From Erysipelothrix sp. (lineage in GTDB: Bacteria; Bacillota_I; Bacilli_A; Erysipelotrichales; Erysipelotrichaceae): 22,560 bases of DNA. The stretch is taken from assembly GCA_012512495.1 (NCBI GenBank), contig JAAZEC010000136.1, positions 1-22,560 on the forward strand. Direction: 5' to 3'. The notes under the pieces are model-generated. The model saw only the letters and a program-made list of their open reading frames with translations. It was not told where the DNA came from and ran no database searches. Below, piece after piece: positions 15,227-20,939 of the stretch. Within the stretch, counting starts at the first letter, position 1, and the number at the start of each line of letters is the position of its first letter. The position numbers were made by a program, and so were the translations under genes.

Positions 15227-15590
15227 TAAAATAAAATAGGTAACCGCTGCGTATCATGAGTACGTAGAGGAAAGTCCATGCTCGCATCATCTGTGATGAT
15301 GATAGTGATTGAGCTAAACGAAACCATAAGTTTAGGCACTAGCAATAGTGACGGCGAGAACAACACCTAAGGCAGCTTGCTGCTAGGGTCGCGTTTCGTA
15401 ATGTGCCACAGTGACGTAGTCATACTGGAAACGGTATGAGTGGAACGAGGTAAACCCCTCAAGCGAGAAACCCAAATTTGGTAGGGGAACTCTCTACGGC
15501 GAACCCAAGCTACAGAGAGACTCAGTAATGAGTAGATAAATGGTTACCACCCGGAAGGGACAGAACATGGCTTATTTTTTATTTTATTAA
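15227..15590 (+). ncRNA. rnpB: RNase P RNA, type B (Bacillus type)
   Basis: The catalytic RNA of RNase P, which removes tRNA 5' leaders. Hallmarks are the conserved 5' core GAGGAAAGTCCATGCTC (about 15267-15283), GTGCCACAGTGACG (about 15403-15416), TGGAACGAGGTAAACCCCTC (15441-15460), GCGAGAAACCCAAAT (about 15463-15477), GGTAGGGGAAC, GGTTACCACC pairing back to the 5' GGTAACCGC, and the 3' core ACAGAACATGGCTTA (15561-15575). P18 is capped by a GGAA (GNRA) tetraloop: CCC-GGAA-GGG at 15550-15559. P1 is built only of A-U pairs beyond its base: an A-rich strand from 15225-15238 with a T-rich strand at 15572-15589. The exact ends are uncertain by a few bases. The 5' strand begins inside the gpsB stop codon, and no clear separate promoter is seen. 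Confidence 0.97.
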
Positions 15591-15610
15591 TTATTTTTTA
15601 AGGAGATACC

Positions 15611-16546
15611 ATGGAAGAAATTGGAAAGATACTCAAGGAACGCCGTGAAGAACTCGGCTTCTCAATAAATGACATCCATGAAAGAACTAAAATATCACCT
15701 GTGAAACTAAATGCCATTGAAAGCGGGAATATTAGTTTCTTTCAACACGAACTAAGCTATTTGAAATTTTATATTCAATACTATGCCCAATCCGTACATA
15801 TTCCCTATGAAGATATTGAAGACCAAGTCAACAGTATTCTAGACACCTTCTCGGACACTCTGATCCTCAAGAGGGATGAGCAAAAGAAGGCATCCAATGA
15901 GAATATTCAGAAACGAATGGAAAAAAACAAGAAGCAATATAAAGCCAACAACGAGTATATGAAAAAGTCCACAAAGAAACGCAAGATTGACTTCTCCAGT
16001 ATCGCTCTGTTGATTCTAATGGTATTCATCGCCGCTCTATTGGTCTACGGTGCCGTTCGCATCGTCCTTCCAATGATTAATCAAGAACCGGTAGTCAACG
16101 TTCCAGAAGTTCCAGAGGTACCCAATCAGCCAGATCCAATAGATCCAGAGCCTGAAGAACCTCCAGTGGTCGTCGAACCAAAAGAACCCCTTGAAGTTGA
16201 ACTAACAGAAGTAAGCCATGTTCCAGGATCGACCCTTGAACTTAATGTTAATCTCAATGGAATCAAGGACGCCAGTTTTCGAATAGAGACCGGCTCAACC
16301 ACTTGGTTGCAATATACTATCAACGGAACCCCAACCTCCAATCCGCTGGACACCATTTACCAAAGTGGTTCAAGTGTTGAATTGTTGTTGGATCCTGAAG
16401 TGCAGGACTTCGTTACCTTACGTGTCGGTACAATGATTAACAATCACTTCTTCGTAGATGATACGGAAATCATTATTCCAGAGGGTTCTCTAAACCATAA
16501 TTCCGGTTTCACCATTAAACTAAATCTAATTGAGGAGCAACAATGA
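15611..16546 (+). CDS. rodZ: RodZ-like membrane helix-turn-helix protein
   Basis: RodZ links MreB to the elongation machinery; the B. subtilis counterpart is YmfM, also next to pgsA. The 311-residue protein has a Xre-type helix-turn-helix (HTH_25) domain at about 3-60 (L-K-E-R-R-E-E-L-G-F-S-I at 8-19, then I-S-P-V-K-L-N-A-I-E near 28-37). A basic, Lys-rich cytoplasmic linker (90-126), one membrane segment (about 129-153) and a Pro/Glu-rich spacer (159-194) follow. The extracellular beta domain is of the DUF4115 type (about 195-311), with G-S-T-T-W-L-Q-Y. RBS AAGGAG lies seven bases before ATG. The start is only about 20 bases after the RNase P RNA. The stop overlaps pgsA by four bases (ATGA). 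Confidence 0.9.
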   Translation: MEEIGKILKERREELGFSINDIHERTKISPVKLNAIESGNISFFQHELSYLKFYIQYYAQSVHIPYEDIEDQVNSILDTFSDTLILKRDEQKKASNENIQKRMEKNKKQYKANNEYMKKSTKKRKIDFSSIALLILMVFIAALLVYGAVRIVLPMINQEPVVNVPEVPEVPNQPDPIDPEPEEPPVVVEPKEPLEVELTEVSHVPGSTLELNVNLNGIKDASFRIETGSTTWLQYTINGTPTSNPLDTIYQSGSSVELLLDPEVQDFVTLRVGTMINNHFFVDDTEIIIPEGSLNHNSGFTIKLNLIEEQQ

Positions 16547-17136
16547 ACTTTCCAAACAAACTGACCATTGTAAGAATGCTAATTATTCCAGTTATTGTCA
16601 TACTCGCTTTGTTTCCTTATGAGCAATTTGGCATAGAAGTGCTGACTTTTACTTGGCTCTCACAGGAATTTTCAATTGTTCAAATCATTAATTTATTGCT
16701 CTTTATCGCTGGCTCCATCACAGACTTTGTGGATGGTAACTATGCACGCAAGCACAACATGATAACAACTTTTGGCAAATTCATGGATCCAATCGCTGAT
16801 AAGCTATTAGTCAATACCATGTTTCTTCTCTTTGCGGTTAATGGACAGGTACCAGCTATCACCTTCATTATCATGTTATGGAGAGATACCATTGTTGATG
16901 GTGTTCGCATGTTGAGCAGCCAAAAAGGCGTTGTCGTTGCGGCAGCCAATATTGGCAAGTTTAAAACAGTCGCTCAAATGATAGCAATCATTGTTATTAT
17001 GCTCAATAATTTACCATTCGAGCTAGTTGGAATCCCAATGGATCAGATCCTAGTTTGGGTAGCCACTATTCTATCTGCTATCTCCGGTCTCTCCTATGTT
17101 TACAATGCGAAGGATATTATCTTAGAGTCTAAGTAA
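16543..17136 (+). CDS. pgsA: CDP-diacylglycerol-glycerol-3-phosphate 3-phosphatidyltransferase
   Basis: PgsA makes phosphatidylglycerol phosphate, the precursor of phosphatidylglycerol and cardiolipin, in the membrane. The 197-residue polytopic protein carries the CDP-alcohol phosphatidyltransferase signature D61-x-x-D64-G65-x-x-A68-R69 ... G78-x-x-x-D82-x-x-x-D86, with every metal-binding and catalytic position present. It overlaps rodZ by four bases and precedes recA by 47 bases. In B. subtilis cinA lies between pgsA and recA; here it is missing. No terminator is seen before recA, so read-through from rodZ is likely. Confidence 0.96.
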   Translation: MNFPNKLTIVRMLIIPVIVILALFPYEQFGIEVLTFTWLSQEFSIVQIINLLLFIAGSITDFVDGNYARKHNMITTFGKFMDPIADKLLVNTMFLLFAVNGQVPAITFIIMLWRDTIVDGVRMLSSQKGVVVAAANIGKFKTVAQMIAIIVIMLNNLPFELVGIPMDQILVWVATILSAISGLSYVYNAKDIILESK

Positions 17137-17183
17137 GGAATTTTATGGGTAATGCCATATTATATTAGAAGAAAGAGGTCAAA

Positions 17184-18200
17184 ATGAACGAAGTGAAAGA
17201 TCGCGCTCTTGAGGATGCGCTCAAACAGATAGAGAAGCAATACGGTAAAGGCTCCATCATGCGTTTAGGGGATCGCGTCGATGTCGACGTCGATGTCATT
17301 CCCTCCGGTTCCCTGGCACTAGATTATGCTCTAGGGGTGGGGGGCTATCCTAAGGGACGTATTATTGAAATCTATGGACCTGAATCCAGCGGTAAAACGA
17401 CCCTGGCCCTGCACGCAATTGCGGAGGTTCAAAAACAAGGCGGTAAGGCCGCTTTCATCGATGCTGAAAACGCAATCGACCCCGCCTACGCAAAACGCTT
17501 AGGTGTCAATATTGAAGACTTAATCCTTTCCCAACCAGATTCTGGCGAACAAGGGCTTGAAATTGCGGAAGTACTCATCCGTTCAGGTGCGATTGACCTG
17601 ATTGTGGTGGACTCGGTAGCCGCACTAGTACCTCAAGCGGAACTGGATGGCGAAATGAGTGATCAACACATTGGCCTTCAAGCTCGTATGATGTCCAAGG
17701 CCATGAGAAAGTTATCCGGAGTCATGAATCGATCCCAATGTACGACTATTTTTATCAATCAGCTTCGTGAAAAAGTGGGCGTCATGTTTGGAAACCCAGA
17801 AGTAACGCCCGGTGGACGTGCTTTAAAATTCTATTCTTCCATTCGTCTAGATGTCCGTCGCTCTGAATCCATCAAGCAAGGGGTTAACCTAGTCGGTAAT
17901 AAAGTCAAAGTCAAAGTTGTTAAAAACAAGGTAGCACCACCATTCAAGGTGGCTGAGCTTGAGATTGTCTATGGTGAAGGCTTATCCACTATTGGTGAAG
18001 TCATTGACCTAGCAGTAGAACACGATATTCTTAACAAAGCTGGCGCGTGGTATTCCTATAAGGAAGAGCGCATCGGTCAAGGAAGGGAAACCGTCAAGAA
18101 TTTCTTAACTGAGAACAAAGATGTCTATGAGGAAATTTACAAGCAAGTTCAAGCACAGTTATTTCAAGTAATTAGTACAGATGAAGCGATAGCCGACTAA
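17184..18200 (+). CDS. recA: Recombinase RecA
   Basis: RecA forms filaments on single-stranded DNA, performs strand exchange and activates LexA-type cleavage. The 338-residue protein has the Walker A motif G65-P-E-S-S-G-K-T-T73, catalytic E95 in D-A-E-N-A, Walker B L-I-V-V-D-S, the F-I-N-Q-L-R-E-K-V-G segment and G-G-R-A-L-K-F-Y before a normal C-terminal domain. Residue 96 is asparagine where nearly all RecA proteins I know have histidine (D-A-E-H-A). RBS GAAAGAGGT lies four bases before ATG. The 47-base leader has an AT-rich TATTATATT segment (17158-17166) but no convincing -35 and no LexA/DinR box (GAAC-N4-GTTC), so classical SOS control is not visible here. The stop codon lies within the loop of a terminator. 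Confidence 0.98.
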   Translation: MNEVKDRALEDALKQIEKQYGKGSIMRLGDRVDVDVDVIPSGSLALDYALGVGGYPKGRIIEIYGPESSGKTTLALHAIAEVQKQGGKAAFIDAENAIDPAYAKRLGVNIEDLILSQPDSGEQGLEIAEVLIRSGAIDLIVVDSVAALVPQAELDGEMSDQHIGLQARMMSKAMRKLSGVMNRSQCTTIFINQLREKVGVMFGNPEVTPGGRALKFYSSIRLDVRRSESIKQGVNLVGNKVKVKVVKNKVAPPFKVAELEIVYGEGLSTIGEVIDLAVEHDILNKAGAWYSYKEERIGQGRETVKNFLTENKDVYEEIYKQVQAQLFQVISTDEAIAD

Positions 18201-18218
18201 AGCTATTGCTTTTTCTTT
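18185..18218 (+). terminator. recA terminator overlapping the recA stop codon
   Basis: AGCGATAGC (18185-18193) pairs with GCTATTGCT (18202-18210) through one G-T wobble, with an 8-base loop that contains the recA stop TAA (18198-18200). It is followed by TTTTTCTTT. The left arm encodes the last amino acids of RecA. Confidence 0.85.
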
Positions 18219-18238
18219 GACTATCTCAGTGTACTAAC

Positions 18239-18267
18239 TTGTTAAGTCTGTCACTTTATTCTATAAT
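18239..18267 (+). promoter_or_regulatory. rny-ymdB promoter
   Basis: TTGTTA (18239-18244) and TATAAT (18262-18267) are separated by 17 bases, a good SigA-type promoter just after the recA terminator. The predicted start, near 18273-18275, coincides with the left arm of a small hairpin (18274-18296). Confidence 0.8.
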
Positions 18268-18273
18268 ATAACA

Positions 18274-18296
18274 AGAATAAACAATTTATTTATTCT
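18274..18296 (+). promoter_or_regulatory. Hairpin at the predicted 5' end of the rny mRNA
   Basis: AGAATAAA (18274-18281) and TTTATTCT (18289-18296) are perfect complements with a 7-base loop. The stem is AU-rich and would be weak. It sits at the expected 5' terminus of the transcript, about 10 bases before GGAGG of rny. It may shield the 5' end; the role is inference. Confidence 0.4.
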
Positions 18297-18317
18297 AATT
18301 TAAACGGAGGAATGAAA

Positions 18318-19877
18318 ATGTTTGAGAACATTGATAGTTCCATCTTAATTGCATTATTATTTGGTTTAATAATTGGTATCATTCTGGTGATGATTCTTAA
18401 CAAAATCGGTGTCACCCGCGCTAAGCAAAAAGCGCAACTAATGATACAAACAGCTGAATCTGAATCTGAGAACACTCTAAGAGAAGCAATCCTTGAAGGA
18501 AAAACTCAGGCTTATGAGTTAAAATTAGCGGCAGAGAAAGAAGTTAAACAACGCCGCAGTGAGTTAAGTGCATATGAATCACGCCTAGATCGTCGTGAAG
18601 ATAATTTAAACATGCGCGATAAACAGCTTTTAAACAGTGAAAAAAGCAATGAAGACAAAGCTAATCGTCTGAATGCAAAAACAAATCAAATAGAAAAGAT
18701 GGAACAGGAACTGAAGTCTAAAATTGAAGAGCAGCTCGTTCAATTAGAAAAGATTTCCACACTAACCATTGACGAAGCCAAGGCCCGCGTCATGGAACAA
18801 GTAGAAACGCAAATGGAAGGCGAAATTTATGCCTATATCCGTGAACGTGAAGAAAGAGCCCACGAAGAGGCTGAGCTGAAAGCCAAAGAAATTATAGGGG
18901 TAGCCATCGATCGTTATTCACACGATGAAGTCACTGAAAGAACAGTATCAGTGGTCAACTTACCTAACGAAGAAATGAAAGGTCGTATTATCGGCCGTGA
19001 AGGAAGAAACATCCGTGCCATTGAAGCAGCGACCGGAGTCGATCTGATTATTGACGACACACCGGAAGTTATTACAATCTCGTGTTTCAATCCGATTCGC
19101 CGTGAAATCGCAAGACAAGCCATTGAAATCCTTATTAAAGACGGCCGGATTCAACCAGGACGCATTGAGGATGTGGTAGCCAAAGTAACTGCCGAATTAG
19201 ATCTTACTATTAAAAAAGCTGGTGAAAACGCTCTGTTTGAATTGGGCATTCACCGCATGGACAAAGAACTAGTGAAACAAGTCGGTACGCTTAAATACCG
19301 CTACTCCTATGGTCAAAATGCATTACAACACAGCGTAGAAGTAGGTCATTTGGCAGGCATTATGGCCGCCGAATTAGGCTTAAACCAAAACCTTGCTAAG
19401 CGCGCAGGCCTGTTACATGACATCGGTAAGTCACTAGACTTTGAAGTCGAAGGCTCTCATGTTGAACTAGGTGCTCGTTTCGCTAAGAAACATGGTGAAA
19501 ACGCAACCGTAATTAACGCCATTGAATCACATCACGGCGATTCAGAGAAGACAGGAATTATTTCCTATCTTGTCTCCGCAGCAGACTCCTTGAGTGCAGC
19601 CCGCCCTGGTGCCCGTTTCGAAAGCTTTGAAAACTATATCCAACGCCTTGAACAATTGGAAGGTATCGCTAACTCCTTCGATGGAGTAGAAAGAACCTTT
19701 GCCATTCAAGCAGGCCGCGAAGTCCGCGTAATGGTTGTACCAGACAAGGTTGATGATGCTCAAAGCACGAAATTAGCTCGCGAAATCCGTGATAGAATTG
19801 AAAATGAAATGACCTACCCAGGTCAAATCAAGGTCACCGTCATTCGCGAAGTTAGAAAGTCAGAAATCGCGAAGTAA
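18318..19877 (+). CDS. rny: Ribonuclease Y
   Basis: RNase Y is the membrane-anchored endoribonuclease that initiates mRNA decay in Firmicutes. The protein has 519 residues: an N-terminal membrane segment (about 7-28), a long charged coiled coil (about 32-200), a KH RNA-binding domain with G-R-I-I-G-R-E-G-R at 222-230, and an HD domain with the catalytic H367-D368 pair in L-L-H-D-I-G-K. The length and HD position match the B. subtilis enzyme almost exactly. I chose the ATG at 18318 over the one at 18312: GGAGG (18306-18310) is seven bases from the former but only one base from the latter. The stop shares one base with the ymdB start. It is headed by its own promoter. Confidence 0.97.
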   Translation: MFENIDSSILIALLFGLIIGIILVMILNKIGVTRAKQKAQLMIQTAESESENTLREAILEGKTQAYELKLAAEKEVKQRRSELSAYESRLDRREDNLNMRDKQLLNSEKSNEDKANRLNAKTNQIEKMEQELKSKIEEQLVQLEKISTLTIDEAKARVMEQVETQMEGEIYAYIREREERAHEEAELKAKEIIGVAIDRYSHDEVTERTVSVVNLPNEEMKGRIIGREGRNIRAIEAATGVDLIIDDTPEVITISCFNPIRREIARQAIEILIKDGRIQPGRIEDVVAKVTAELDLTIKKAGENALFELGIHRMDKELVKQVGTLKYRYSYGQNALQHSVEVGHLAGIMAAELGLNQNLAKRAGLLHDIGKSLDFEVEGSHVELGARFAKKHGENATVINAIESHHGDSEKTGIISYLVSAADSLSAARPGARFESFENYIQRLEQLEGIANSFDGVERTFAIQAGREVRVMVVPDKVDDAQSTKLAREIRDRIENEMTYPGQIKVTVIREVRKSEIAK

Positions 19878-20650
19878 TGAAAATACTTTTTATTGGAGAT
19901 GTCGTAGGAAAGCCGGGCAGGCGTGTCGTCAAGAAATACCTGCCTGAGCTTATTAAAGAACATCAGATCGATGTCACCATTGTCAACGGTGAAAATGCCG
20001 CCCATGGCAAGGGAATCACCCGCAAGCTCTATGACGAACTCAGAAGGGCAGGCGCTGATGTCATTACCCTAGGTAACCACGCTTTCTCTAAGAGGGAACT
20101 TTTAGATGATCTTGCAGATCTTGAATATCTGGTGAGACCAATCAATTTAATACCGACCGATATCGGCATCAGTACCAAGGTGCTCGAAGTCAAAGGAATG
20201 ACTTTGGCCATTTCCTCAGTCATGGGGGATGTCTTCATGGACAATGTCTATGAGAGTCCATACGATGCCATGAACACCATTCTGGATACTGTCGAAGCGG
20301 ATTGTCACCTCGTTGATTTCCATGGGGAGGCAACGGCCGAGAAACAAACCTTTGTACATCTCTTTAAGGAATACTGCGTCGCTATTATCGGGACGCATAC
20401 CCATGTCCAAACAGCCGATGAATCTATTTTCGATGGCTGTGCCTACATTTCTGATGTAGGGATGTGTGGTGTCATTGAAAGTATCTTAGGAAGAGACATT
20501 GATGAAGTCATTGATCGAACGATCCATGGAATTAAGACGCATTATACCATTGCGAATGGTCCTGCAATGCTGAATGGGTTGATTATTGAAGTGGAAAACG
20601 GTAGAGCAACCTCTGTAGAGCGACTAAACATTAGAGAAACATCGAAATAA
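19877..20650 (+). CDS. ymdB: YmdB-family metallophosphoesterase
   Basis: YmdB is a calcineurin-like phosphodiesterase with activity on 2',3'-cyclic nucleotides. In B. subtilis it affects biofilm and motility decisions and is always beside rny. The 257-residue protein shows all expected metal ligands: D8 (F-I-G-D), E39-N40 (V-N-G-E-N), N67-H68 (T-L-G-N-H), H149 (V-D-F-H-G-E) and H174/H176 (G-T-H-T-H-V). The segment after G-N-H is A-F-S rather than the usual T-W-D. Length is normal. The ATG overlaps the rny TAA by one base, so the two are probably coupled. The stop codon sits in the loop of a bulged hairpin (20636-20659) that has no T-run. Confidence 0.95.
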   Translation: MKILFIGDVVGKPGRRVVKKYLPELIKEHQIDVTIVNGENAAHGKGITRKLYDELRRAGADVITLGNHAFSKRELLDDLADLEYLVRPINLIPTDIGISTKVLEVKGMTLAISSVMGDVFMDNVYESPYDAMNTILDTVEADCHLVDFHGEATAEKQTFVHLFKEYCVAIIGTHTHVQTADESIFDGCAYISDVGMCGVIESILGRDIDEVIDRTIHGIKTHYTIANGPAMLNGLIIEVENGRATSVERLNIRETSK

Positions 20651-20652
20651 GA

Positions 20653-20681
20653 TTGTTTCAAGCTAACTTTTATGGTATAAT
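20653..20681 (+). promoter_or_regulatory. Ferredoxin gene promoter
   Basis: TTGTTT (20653-20658) is the -35, and TATAAT (20676-20681) at 17-base spacing is the -10, preceded by TG-G as an extended -10. The predicted start is near 20688, about 20 bases before the ATG. The -35 overlaps the right arm of a hairpin that spans the ymdB stop. Confidence 0.8.
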
Positions 20682-20707
20682 GAATGACATCAGAAGGAGA
20701 GGTTAGT

Positions 20708-20884
20708 ATGCCAGTTTTAGTGAATCAAGATGAATGTATTTCATGTGAAGCATGCGTCGCAGTCTGTCCAACAGGGTCAATGTTTATGAGTGATTCAGGG
20801 AAAGCCGAAAGTGATCCCGACACTTGTATTGATTGCAATGCTTGTATACCCACATGCCCTGTGATGTGTATTGACGAAATTTAA
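20708..20884 (+). CDS. 2[4Fe-4S] ferredoxin
   Basis: A 58-residue clostridial-type ferredoxin, a soluble low-potential electron carrier. Two cluster motifs are complete: C10-x2-C13-x2-C16-x3-C20-P and C40-x2-C43-x2-C46-x3-C50-P. An extra cysteine, C54, follows the second motif. The protein is acidic, as usual. I chose the ATG at 20708 rather than the upstream one at 20684. AAGGAGAGG (20694-20702) is five bases before it, the predicted transcription start is near 20688, and the product then starts at the normal place (M-P-V-L-V). It stands alone with its own promoter and terminator, between ymdB and miaB. The B. subtilis locus has spoVS, tdh and kbl in this interval instead. Its partner is not known; the neighbouring radical-SAM enzyme MiaB needs low-potential electrons. 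Confidence 0.95.
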   Translation: MPVLVNQDECISCEACVAVCPTGSMFMSDSGKAESDPDTCIDCNACIPTCPVMCIDEI

Positions 20885-20888
20885 ACTT

Positions 20889-20916
20889 AAAGGACCGAGT
20901 TTTACTTGGTCTTTTT
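20889..20916 (+). terminator. Ferredoxin gene terminator
   Basis: The left arm 20889-20899 (AAAGGACCGAG) and right arm 20905-20915 (CTTGGTCTTTT) form an 11-bp stem with two G-T wobbles around the loop TTTTA. A run of T (20912-20916) ends it. It begins four bases after the stop. Confidence 0.88.
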
Positions 20917-20939
20917 AAATCATAAAGGAGAATCTTTTC

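Noticed and set aside
15087..15290. Minus-strand open frame over the gpsB end and the rnpB start
   Set aside because: It covers conserved RNase P RNA core sequence and the gpsB C-terminus; not coding.
17121..17133. 13-bp palindrome CTTAGA-G-TCTAAG at the end of pgsA
   Set aside because: It lies in coding sequence directly before the stop, has a one-base centre that cannot form a hairpin, and is expected by chance at this length.
18312..18317. Upstream ATG for rny (adds Met-Lys)
   Set aside because: It is one base from GGAGG, too close for initiation. The ATG at 18318 has seven-base spacing and gives the family-typical N-terminus.
20684..20707. Upstream ATG for the ferredoxin (adds eight residues)
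   Set aside because: It lies at or before the predicted transcription start and upstream of the AAGGAGAGG ribosome site.
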